Assembly: GCF_003634575.1 (NCBI RefSeq)
Contig: NZ_RBLJ01000004.1
Location: 682,001-746,000, forward strand
Direction: 5' to 3'
DNA length: 64,000 bases
Source of the DNA: Photorhabdus asymbiotica
GTDB lineage: Bacteria > Pseudomonadota > Gammaproteobacteria > Enterobacterales > Enterobacteriaceae
Positions 56,880-64,000 of this stretch are shown piece after piece. The position numbers and the translations under genes were made by a program. Positions within the stretch are counted from its first letter, which is position 1; each line of letters opens with the position of its first letter. The notes beneath the pieces were generated by a model, which ran no database searches, was not told where the DNA came from, and saw only the letters and a list, made by a program, of their open reading frames with translations.

Positions 56880-56918
56880 TCTATCTAGCAAAACAATGAG
56901 TGAAGCAAAGAGGTTAGT

Positions 56919-58013
56919 GTGAAAAGCCAAAAGAAGATACGGGTAGCTATTGCTGGAGTAGGAAATTGTGCTTCAAGTTTAGTTCAATTAGTCATTCAGA
57001 GCTATGGAAAGCGTGATAAAGTCAATGGGGTAATGAACAAACTAATTGGTGGTTATGCTGTCGAAGATATAGAATTTGTGGCGGCATTTGACGTGAATAA
57101 ATTGAAAATTGGTAAGGACTTAGCTGAGGCTATTGTAACATACCCGAATATGACAACAGTTTATCAGGAAGTTCCTCAGATGAATGTTAAGGTTTCTCAA
57201 GGTGTTTTCCGTGATGGAATAGGAGAAAACTTACTTGGGAAGATTGAGATTGAACCAGATTGTAAGACACGTACATACGAGGACATTTCTAAAGTTCTGG
57301 TCGAATCTAAAACAGAAGTTCTTATTAATTATTTGCCTGTGGGCTCTGCCAAAGACACAGAAGCATATGTAAAAGCCGCGTTAGATGCTAAATGTGCATT
57401 TGTAAATTGCAACCCTGAATTAGTGGCTACGAGGGAAGAATGGGCTAAACAATTCGAGGAAGCAGGAGTACCGTTATTGGGCGACGATATTAAGAGTCAA
57501 CTTGGTGCAACAATGTTACATCGTTCAATATGTCAAACATTAGTTGATCGGGGAGCTGTAATTACTAAAACATATCAGCTAAATGTTGGTGGTAATACTG
57601 ATTTTGAAAACATGGTAGATCGTACCAGATCAAAAACTAAAAAGTTCACAAAAACGGATGCAATTAGAGATGTGCTAGGTGATAACGTGGAAATCAATGT
57701 TGGTCCATCAGATCACATCTCCATGTTAAATGATCGAAAAGTTGCATATATAAGAATTGAAGGTACCTCTTGTTTAGGAATGAACTTCTCTGTCGAAACA
57801 AGATTGGATGTTGAGGATAGCCCAAATTCTGCTGGAGTGGCGATTGACGCAATTCGAGCTGCGGGATTTGCGCGGGACAAAAAAATTTATGGTGCAGTTT
57901 TGGAGCCGTCTGCATTCTTATTTAAGTATCCTCCGAAGAAATATCATGAAAATGAAATTTTAAATACAATGGAAAAATGGTTACGTTCAGAACTCATTCA
58001 TGAGGCTAATTAA
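56919..58013 (+). CDS. myo-Inositol-1-phosphate synthase (actinobacterial/archaeal-size type)
   Basis: 364 residues, GTG start with AAAGAGGTT upstream. It follows the short MIPS type known from Mycobacterium Ino1: NAD-binding IRVAIAGVGNCASSLVQLV, FVAAFDVNKLKIGKDLAEAI, LINYLPVGS, GDDIKSQLGATMLHR (catalytic Asp/Lys region), TYQLNVGGNTDFENM, VGPSDHISMLNDRKVAYIRIEG and the late Lys in SAFLFKYPPKK. The known reaction converts glucose-6-phosphate to 1D-myo-inositol-3-phosphate (L-1-phosphate) with bound NAD. Gammaproteobacteria rarely carry it; in secondary metabolism it feeds aminocyclitol or carbocyclic pathways. First gene of the accessory operon. Confidence 0.93.
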   Translation: MKSQKKIRVAIAGVGNCASSLVQLVIQSYGKRDKVNGVMNKLIGGYAVEDIEFVAAFDVNKLKIGKDLAEAIVTYPNMTTVYQEVPQMNVKVSQGVFRDGIGENLLGKIEIEPDCKTRTYEDISKVLVESKTEVLINYLPVGSAKDTEAYVKAALDAKCAFVNCNPELVATREEWAKQFEEAGVPLLGDDIKSQLGATMLHRSICQTLVDRGAVITKTYQLNVGGNTDFENMVDRTRSKTKKFTKTDAIRDVLGDNVEINVGPSDHISMLNDRKVAYIRIEGTSCLGMNFSVETRLDVEDSPNSAGVAIDAIRAAGFARDKKIYGAVLEPSAFLFKYPPKKYHENEILNTMEKWLRSELIHEAN

Positions 58014-58170
58014 ATTAGTGAGGGATTAACTAGAGTCCAAGTTATTTAGTAAAATCGGATTGGAGTTTGCTTATATTTTAGAGACACCGAATAATTTGTT
58101 ACAGCTATAATAAATAGATTGCCTCTGAAAATATCATTAACTTTATTGATTTACGTAATTAAGATTGGAT

Positions 58171-58902
58171 ATGAAAATAGTTATTGTTAATGACGACGGA
58201 TACGAAGAACCATTTCATCATGATTTTGTCGACCATTTAAAAAAACTTGCTTTTGATGTGATCTCGGTTACACCTAGTAAAAATATGTCTGGGTTTGCTT
58301 CAGCTATTAATATACGAAATTATGTACAGTTTACAGAATATGAATCACAAATGTATAAAGTTGATGGTACATCTGTTGATTGTGCCCTAATTGGGATTGG
58401 ACTAGCTAATTATTTTTGGGGTAAACCTGATTTACTTGTGAGTGGAATCAACAGGGGAATGAACTACGGACCCTGCGTTATTTACAGCGGTACCTATGCC
58501 GCAGCACGCGAATCATCACGGCAAGGAATTCTTGCGGTATCTTTTTCTGCAAATGAAACGAATTCAAAGCTTAACCGAAGAATATTAGATAGTGCAACTT
58601 TGATTTTAGAAAAAATACTATCTGATAAATTTGACAATAAGAATGCTGTATTAAATGTAAATTTTAATTCTGTCTTGAGTGATAAACTTCTCATTGAAAA
58701 TGAAGTAATAGATAAATCTTATAATCTTTTTAACGTGCCTAATATAAAAAGTGTTGATAAAGGTATAGTAAAATATAATTTTAATAAAGAATTCGAACGA
58801 CTTGATTTCTTTACTATGATTGGATTAATTCATAATTTAAATAATTTTTCAATAAGTAGTTATGATTATAGAGAATTCAAAGACTGGTTAAATAAATTGT
58901 AA
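58171..58902 (+). CDS. SurE-like phosphatase in the biosynthetic cluster
   Basis: 243 residues from the ATG at 58171. All SurE metal ligands are kept: Asp8/Asp9 in VNDDGY, Ser in SKNMSGFAS and Asn in LVSGINRGMNYG; VIYSGTYAAARESSRQGILAVSFS and GTSVDCALIGI are further core motifs. The C-terminal third is diverged, Asn/Lys-rich and shorter in its swapped tail than housekeeping SurE. SurE enzymes remove phosphate from nucleotides and other phosphate esters; here the likely substrate is the cyclitol phosphate or a later phosphorylated intermediate. It lies 157 bases after the inositol phosphate synthase and is AT-rich like its neighbours. A housekeeping surE elsewhere (beside pcm) would be expected. 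Confidence 0.85.
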   Translation: MKIVIVNDDGYEEPFHHDFVDHLKKLAFDVISVTPSKNMSGFASAINIRNYVQFTEYESQMYKVDGTSVDCALIGIGLANYFWGKPDLLVSGINRGMNYGPCVIYSGTYAAARESSRQGILAVSFSANETNSKLNRRILDSATLILEKILSDKFDNKNAVLNVNFNSVLSDKLLIENEVIDKSYNLFNVPNIKSVDKGIVKYNFNKEFERLDFFTMIGLIHNLNNFSISSYDYREFKDWLNKL

Positions 58903-58923
58903 TTTTATAGTCATAGCCATGCT

Positions 58924-58944
58924 ACTTGAAAGATAACGGGTATA
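58924..58944 (+). repeat. ERIC right-end fragment (21 bp)
   Basis: ACTTGAAAGATAACGGGTAT plus A is exactly the right end of the ERIC elements in this window, left in the gap between the SurE-like and carbamoyltransferase genes. The rest of the element is gone. Confidence 0.75.
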
Positions 58945-58970
58945 GAAATATATTGAGGTTATAGATCTAT

Positions 58971-60941
58971 ATGTTACCGGATGGTTTTTATTTATCTGCA
59001 TATATTCATATTGATAGTTTATCCAATGAGATAAGATGGTGGCATAGGCATGACCAAAACATTTCTCTATGGGAATTGGAAGGTGAAAGTGTCAAACTTG
59101 TTGAATATTGGGAGTTAGAACGGCTTACAGGCCAGAAACAGCACTATCAATCCTTCGCTTCCGTAAACGCTGCCAAAGAATTTATTTCGAAGCTATTAGC
59201 AACTTATAATCTTTGTCTCGATGATATAATTGAAGTAATCGGTTGTCCGGGGCTTGGTAATTGGACTTATGAAAATAATTTCATTAAAAATATTCCTTAC
59301 CATACTTTATGTCATCTATTTTCTGGGTTATTTTTAGATTCAGATAAGTTTAATAATGAAAATATAGTTGCTTTGGTTTTAGATGGCGGTCCTGATCGTG
59401 TGGTAGATAATGAAATTCCATTTGAGTATGAATATTTAGCTTGTTATTTTGAAAAAGGGGAAGTTAAAGGTGTAATGCCGTTAAGATTTTCTCCGGGACG
59501 ACTTTGGTTCAATGCCCGGGAAAAGTTTGGTCTAAGAGAGGGATCATTAATGGCCTTGCAGACTGCGATGGATGTTAGGTCGACTATCAAAGTACCAGAA
59601 ATATTATTTGAAGGCTCTCATGATGTTTATGAATCGGCTATATCTTTTTTAAACGAATCTTGGGACAAAATATTTGCATCAGATAACATTACAGTTGCAC
59701 GAATAAATGGTGATCTCTTTAAGGATTTCAGTGAGCAAGAAGTGAAGATCAGTATGTGTATCAAACTTCTTGACGAGGTTTGTACCATGATGATGAATTC
59801 AATTATCAGAAAATTATTACAAACTGCTGCTATTGATCCACGTAAATCGATTCTCTCAATCACGGGTGGTTTTGCACTAAATTGTCCAACAAATAGTTAC
59901 TTAATGAAGAAATATAACTTCAAGGAATTTTGTTCTCCTCCCTGTGTTAATGATTCTGGTATTAGTTTTGGTGCGGCACTAATGGAATTTTATAGCCGTA
60001 GGAAAAAGATCCGTTTTTCTCTAAATAGTTCTTATCATGGTCCTATTTTGAATGTAACTCAGGCAAGGAATAGTGAATTATTTAAAAGTTTTGTTGTGGA
60101 TGAATCAAATTTAGATTTTTCACAAGTAGTCAGTGATATTAAATCTGGGCCTATTGTTTGGCTACAAGGTAGATCTGAAATTGGACCTAGAGCACTTGGT
60201 CATCGAAGTATTTTGGTAGACCCTCGTTTTATGCATGGAAAATATATTTTAAATGATATTAAGCAACGAGAATGGTGGAGACCTGTTGCGCCGATCGTTT
60301 TGCAGGAAGATATTTGTGATTGGTTTGATGATGCATATCCATCTCCATATATGTTGCACGCATTTAAGGTTAAAGAAGAAAAGCGTGATTTAATCCCGGT
60401 GATCAAGCATTTGAATGATACTGCTAGAGTGCAAACAATTAGTGAACAACAGAACCATCTGCTTTATCAAGTATTGCATATGTTTAAGCAAGCAACAGGA
60501 ATCCCAATGGTTGGAAATACGTCCCTTAATGATAAAGGAGAGCCGATAATTGAAACCGTTGAGCAAGCTATTAACTTTGCGCTCAGAAAAGGTATTAACG
60601 TGCTATATATGGATGGCACACGCATTAAACTCGATCTCAATCGACATTATACTGAGAGCCGTCCGTTAGCTAGAGAGCATTGTGAGATATTGGGGGCAGC
60701 AAATAGCCATAAGATTGCTCAGCGCTTCTATGATGCAGGTGCTTCTAGAGAAATGATCTCGTTGCTTTGCCGAATGCCATTTTTGAGAAGACATTTTAAT
60801 TTGAATACTGTTGAAGGTGTTGACAGATTTATCCAATTTGGGATGTTTGCCGAACGATCAAGGAGAAAATACATAGCCACAAGTGCGCATACAGAATATT
60901 TGAGACTTTTCAATCAATGGAAATCGAAATTAGAGGATTGA
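58971..60941 (+). CDS. NodU/CmcH/TobZ-family O-carbamoyltransferase
   Basis: 656 residues. The N-terminal Kae1-like half has His111/His115 (HTLCH) for metal binding, VLDGGPDRV and GGFALNCPTNSYL (about 300) with VNDSGISFGAAL. The C-terminal half has the YrdC-like carbamoyl-adenylate site (IVWLQGRSEIGPRALGHRSILVDPR, about 395-420; REWWRPVAPIVLQ; NTSLNDKGEPIIET). These enzymes use carbamoyl phosphate and ATP to carbamoylate hydroxyl groups of antibiotics and Nod factors (tobramycin, cephamycin, novobiocin). An extra C-terminal extension of about 90 residues follows the usual end. It lies three bases before the next gene, so it is in an operon with it. Confidence 0.93.
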   Translation: MLPDGFYLSAYIHIDSLSNEIRWWHRHDQNISLWELEGESVKLVEYWELERLTGQKQHYQSFASVNAAKEFISKLLATYNLCLDDIIEVIGCPGLGNWTYENNFIKNIPYHTLCHLFSGLFLDSDKFNNENIVALVLDGGPDRVVDNEIPFEYEYLACYFEKGEVKGVMPLRFSPGRLWFNAREKFGLREGSLMALQTAMDVRSTIKVPEILFEGSHDVYESAISFLNESWDKIFASDNITVARINGDLFKDFSEQEVKISMCIKLLDEVCTMMMNSIIRKLLQTAAIDPRKSILSITGGFALNCPTNSYLMKKYNFKEFCSPPCVNDSGISFGAALMEFYSRRKKIRFSLNSSYHGPILNVTQARNSELFKSFVVDESNLDFSQVVSDIKSGPIVWLQGRSEIGPRALGHRSILVDPRFMHGKYILNDIKQREWWRPVAPIVLQEDICDWFDDAYPSPYMLHAFKVKEEKRDLIPVIKHLNDTARVQTISEQQNHLLYQVLHMFKQATGIPMVGNTSLNDKGEPIIETVEQAINFALRKGINVLYMDGTRIKLDLNRHYTESRPLAREHCEILGAANSHKIAQRFYDAGASREMISLLCRMPFLRRHFNLNTVEGVDRFIQFGMFAERSRRKYIATSAHTEYLRLFNQWKSKLED

Positions 60942-60944
60942 TTA

Positions 60945-62144
60945 ATGGAAATTTTTTTTGAACAAAAAAATTCTAATCTACAATTCGAACATGTAGAACG
61001 AAAAGGAGCAGGTCATCCAGATACAATGTGTGATGCTATTGCGGAAAAAGCATCAGCAATGTATGCAAATTATTGTCTTAATAAATTTGGCAAGGTGGCT
61101 CACCACTGGTTTGATAAAACAATGTTAATTGGTGGGGAGTCTAATATTTGTTTTGGTGTCGGTGAGGTCATTAAACCTTATATATTAATATTTGCTGGTA
61201 AGGTGAGTTATTGTGTCGGCAAACACCAGATACCAGTTGACAGTATTTTAAAAAGCGCCGTCAAAGATGTGCTGGATAATTGCTTGACGGGTTTCGATAT
61301 TGAGCGACATGTTGTTATTGAAAATAAGTTAGTTGATTATCAAGGCGCTGGCCGTTCAGAATCAAGATACCGGCCTGACAGTGTAGATCAATTGCCATCT
61401 TTGGAAGATTATTATAAATTTACCTCTAATGACTGTAATTTAGTTTCAGGCTATGCCCCATTGACTACATTAGAAAATATGGTGCTGAAAATTGAGAGGT
61501 TTATCAATTCAGTTGATTTTAAATCTATTCATCCTTATACCGGTTGGGATATTAAGGTATTTGGCACCAGAGAAAATGAGCAGTACTCGATCATTGTTAA
61601 TATGCCTATTTTAGGTAAGTTTTGTAGCTCGGTTGCTGACTATAAGGTCAAGATTGAATTGGCAAGATTGTCAGTTGAATCGTTCATAGCAGATATTTTT
61701 GGAAGCATCGATCTCTGTCTGGAATTAAATCCACAAGATCGTCGAGGAAAACCCTATATTACGGCTATTGGGAGTGCTGCGGATACGGGTGATGTGGGTG
61801 TGGTTGGCCGAGGTAATCGGTTAAACGGACTTATTACACCGATGAGACCGATGAGTATTGAAGCCCCTGCGGGTAAGAACCCTATGGATCATACCGGTAA
61901 AATTTATGGCTTATTTGCCAATCAACTAGCGCAATATTTATATGAAAAGTATAACAAATACTTTGAAATACATATTTATACCCTGAAAGAGTCCTATTTG
62001 GTTGATCCTGATAAAGTTTTAATATCGAGTGATTATCTGAATGGAGATGAGATGATAGAAGTTGAGAAAATTGTTCGAGAAAAATTGGGGAAAATCAATA
62101 CCGTTATCTCCGATTTGATTTCGGAAAAGGTTCAATTATGGTAA
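60945..62144 (+). CDS. Archaeal-type S-adenosylmethionine synthetase (PF01941-like)
   Basis: 399 residues. It does not follow bacterial MetK but the archaeal AdoMet synthetase family: [21 protein letters not shown] (about 18-38), [86 protein letters not shown] (about 277-320) and a late SYLVDPDKV. It makes SAM from ATP and methionine. Embedded between the carbamoyltransferase and aminotransferase with gaps of only a few bases, it probably supplies SAM to this pathway rather than to the cell. Its end overlaps the aminotransferase start by seven bases. Confidence 0.9.
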   Translation: MEIFFEQKNSNLQFEHVERKGAGHPDTMCDAIAEKASAMYANYCLNKFGKVAHHWFDKTMLIGGESNICFGVGEVIKPYILIFAGKVSYCVGKHQIPVDSILKSAVKDVLDNCLTGFDIERHVVIENKLVDYQGAGRSESRYRPDSVDQLPSLEDYYKFTSNDCNLVSGYAPLTTLENMVLKIERFINSVDFKSIHPYTGWDIKVFGTRENEQYSIIVNMPILGKFCSSVADYKVKIELARLSVESFIADIFGSIDLCLELNPQDRRGKPYITAIGSAADTGDVGVVGRGNRLNGLITPMRPMSIEAPAGKNPMDHTGKIYGLFANQLAQYLYEKYNKYFEIHIYTLKESYLVDPDKVLISSDYLNGDEMIEVEKIVREKLGKINTVISDLISEKVQLW

Positions 62145-63373
62145 GTAATATCTTTAAATCATTGCGAACTATTAGAGACGATTTTTCAAATATGAACCCA
62201 TGGCCTATTATATCTGAACCTGAAAAAGAGGAGATATTGAGATGCTTGACTTCAGGTGAGATTTCTTATTATGCATCTGGAAAAAAGATTCATGAATTAG
62301 AAAATAAATTTAAACATTTTCTAGGCCGTAAATACGCAGTGGCTTTGAATTCAGGGACTTCTGCATTATATCTGGCCTTTTTGTGTTGTGGACTTTCAAG
62401 AGAAGATGAAATACTGGTTCAAAGTTATACATTCCCTGCGACTGTTATGCCGTTACTTCATATCAATTGTACACCGTTATTAGTCGATAATGCGCCAGGT
62501 AAATCATATCCTACTGTAGCTGAATTTCAGGAAAGACTAAGTTTGAAAACTAAAGCGATTGTGATTACTCATATGGACGGTATACCCGCGCAAATGGATG
62601 AGATAAAGGCTTTTGCGGAGAAATATAATCTGATAATAATTGAAGATTGCGCGCAGGCATTAGGTGCTTCTAGAGATGGATCTTTGGTGGGTACCATGGG
62701 AGATATTTCAATATTTTCTATTACAGATAAGAAGATCGTCGTAGGTGGTGAGGGCGGTATTTTACTTACCGATGATGATACTATTTATGAGAAAGTTATT
62801 TTACTTGGCTATCTTCAGAAAAGATCATTTGAAGATGTGGCTTCGCCTGAACTTTCAAAATTCTGTTACACCGGGTTAGGTTTTAATTTTAGGATGCATC
62901 CATTTGCTGCTGCTATGGCGTGTGTACAATTTGATTCTTTTAAGAAGCACTTAGAGAACAGAAGAAAATTTGAAAAATGGTTGGATGAGCTGTTGCAGCC
63001 TTTTAACTTTGTTTATCCTATAGAGTCAGGAAAGAATATAGTTAAGTCCCAATACAGCATAAAATATTTGATCGATAGTAGTAGATGTGACATTAACGAG
63101 TTGGTTAAAGTGGGAAAACGGTACGGTCTGCCGATTGAAAAGACGACTACGATTCCATTACACCGTGCTGCGATCTTTTCTAATGAAAGCTTGGCGTTTG
63201 TGCAAGAACATGGTTTTAATGAACGGTTTTCAAGAAATTCTGATTTTTCTTTTCCTAATAGTGAGGAATATGTCAATAATTCTATTAGGTTTCCCGCTTT
63301 ATATACCAACGACCCTAAATATAGAGATTGGTTTAGTATGAATATTCGATCTTTATTTGGAGGATTCATGTAA
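62138..63373 (+). CDS. DegT/DnrJ/EryC1 (StsC-like) PLP-dependent aminotransferase
   Basis: 411 residues. Fold-type I sugar/cyclitol aminotransferase: ALNSGTSALYLAFLCCG, VQSYTFPATVMPLLHINCTPLLVD, IIEDCAQALGAS (Asp170 to the PLP ring nitrogen) and FSITDKKIVVGGEGGILLT, in which Lys199 aligns with the Schiff-base lysine. The GEGG motif is that of the L-glutamine:scyllo-inosose/2-deoxy-scyllo-inosose group (StsC, BtrR), whereas most nucleotide-sugar members have GDGG. Together with the inositol phosphate synthase this points to amination of a keto-cyclitol. The start overlaps the upstream gene; ATG at 62192 is a shorter alternative. Confidence 0.9.
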   Translation: MVSNIFKSLRTIRDDFSNMNPWPIISEPEKEEILRCLTSGEISYYASGKKIHELENKFKHFLGRKYAVALNSGTSALYLAFLCCGLSREDEILVQSYTFPATVMPLLHINCTPLLVDNAPGKSYPTVAEFQERLSLKTKAIVITHMDGIPAQMDEIKAFAEKYNLIIIEDCAQALGASRDGSLVGTMGDISIFSITDKKIVVGGEGGILLTDDDTIYEKVILLGYLQKRSFEDVASPELSKFCYTGLGFNFRMHPFAAAMACVQFDSFKKHLENRRKFEKWLDELLQPFNFVYPIESGKNIVKSQYSIKYLIDSSRCDINELVKVGKRYGLPIEKTTTIPLHRAAIFSNESLAFVQEHGFNERFSRNSDFSFPNSEEYVNNSIRFPALYTNDPKYRDWFSMNIRSLFGGFM

Positions 63374-63376
63374 AAA

Positions 63377-64000
63377 ATGAATTTATATAAGTATATTCGA
63401 CATTTCTTAACTGATTATTCTTTTCAGGATCTGACCGTTGGTGAGATTGAATTGTCGAGCATAAACAGATGTTGGAAAATAAGCCATGTAGAAGGCTGTT
63501 GGTTATTAAAACAATGTAATAACGATTATACGGACGATTGGTTAGCGCTTGTAAATAAACTTATCCCAGAACTTAAGCGTTATGGATTGGAAAATTTACT
63601 TGAATGTAGTGAATTAGGATATTTTATCGGAGGTGACGGAGTTTATTGGACTTTGTCAAAATATTTAGAGAATGCGACCTCACCAAGTTTAAATTGTGCT
63701 GAAACTGTTCAGAAGGCCACTACCTATTTGAAGAATATGCAAGCTATTAATATCAGCAACTATTCTGATTATTTATCGCTTGAAATAGGAAGAAATGATC
63801 TGCGCACTGTGTTACAAAATGGGCAAAACCTAATTCATTTCTATAGTTCATTGGATGATGAATATTTTATTCGGTCTTCTGTTTACAAGTGTGAGTTTAT
63901 TTCCGCCTTAAAAAATATCGATTTTGCAGGAACTTTGGCAGCATATAACAGTCTTGATTTATTCATTTCGCATGGTGAATATCAAATCCAGAATATACTT
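63377..64000 (+). CDS. Phosphotransferase of the APH/choline-kinase fold (3' end outside window)
   Basis: 208 residues up to the window edge with no stop. ATG lies three bases after the aminotransferase stop. The N-lobe is weakly conserved (ELSSINRCWKISHVEGCWLLKQC, with a Lys at the expected beta-3 position). The end reads ISHGEYQIQNIL, the APH catalytic loop HG[D]xxxxN with Glu in place of the catalytic Asp. It may phosphorylate a cyclitol intermediate (as StrN does in streptomycin synthesis), inactivate the product for self-protection, or be a divergent pseudo-kinase. The DFG-like part lies beyond the window. Confidence 0.7.
   Translation, partial: MNLYKYIRHFLTDYSFQDLTVGEIELSSINRCWKISHVEGCWLLKQCNNDYTDDWLALVNKLIPELKRYGLENLLECSELGYFIGGDGVYWTLSKYLENATSPSLNCAETVQKATTYLKNMQAINISNYSDYLSLEIGRNDLRTVLQNGQNLIHFYSSLDDEYFIRSSVYKCEFISALKNIDFAGTLAAYNSLDLFISHGEYQIQNIL

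Larger units (their letters stand above)
56273..56918. other. Gap between pntB and the cyclitol-type cluster
   Basis: About 650 bases carrying two ERIC copies (annotated separately) and otherwise AT-rich DNA without a supported ORF. It marks the boundary between the conserved pntAB block and the accessory cluster, and should include the promoter of the latter. Confidence 0.55.

Overview
The window looks like a Photorhabdus chromosome (P. luminescens/laumondii type). Three things point there: long enterobacterial housekeeping synteny (hexR-zwf, mdtJI, yoaB/yoaA, tsaB-yeaY-fadD-rnd, minCDE-ycgLMN, hslJ-ldhA-ydbH-ynbE-ydbL, ydgI/ydgH-pntAB); sixteen ERIC-type palindromic repeats plus one fragment; and a stilbene-type stlCDE locus placed between ydgI and ydgH. 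The taxon is inferred from content and remembered gene order, not from a search.

Layout. 1-5050: edge of a type VI secretion (T6SS) module: the 3' end of a putative effector, two near-identical immunity lipoproteins plus a 29-codon relic of a third, then vgrG and a DUF4123 adaptor. 5.1-22.9 kb: core genes, with a good HexR operator before zwf, a possible leader ORF before mdtJI, and CRP- and FadR-like sites before fadD. 23.1-24.5 kb: two convergent genes I do not recognise. 24.8-34.4 kb: hslJ, ldhA, ydbH-ynbE-ydbL, azoR, hrpA. 35.2-38.2 kb: a second T6SS cassette, with a Tlde1-like L,D-transpeptidase effector, two paralogous periplasmic immunity candidates and Hcp. 38.4-43.3 kb: a four-gene chaperone-usher fimbrial operon. 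44.2-46.5 kb: acquired DNA, with a GC-rich secreted alpha/beta hydrolase lacking the nucleophile serine and an Rpn-family nuclease gene with a strong internal translation start that could give a short C-terminal antitoxin, followed by a decayed copy of that 3' end.

46.8-56.2 kb: ydgI, the stilbene/dialkylresorcinol genes stlC-stlD-stlE, then ydgH and pntAB. The acyl-CoA ligase at 16.3-18.0 kb (fadD) is probably the gene described in Photorhabdus as stlB, so the window would hold both the starter-activation and ring-forming parts of stilbene synthesis.

56.9 kb to the right edge: the most interesting part, a compact AT-rich operon encoding a myo-inositol-1-phosphate synthase, a SurE-like phosphatase, a NodU/CmcH-type O-carbamoyltransferase, an archaeal-type S-adenosylmethionine synthetase, a GEGG-type DegT/StsC-like aminotransferase and a kinase of the aminoglycoside phosphotransferase fold cut by the window end. 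The combination suggests a carbamoylated, aminated cyclitol or carbocyclic natural product. I know of no characterised Photorhabdus metabolite assigned to it. The cluster continues beyond the window, so tailoring genes are missing.
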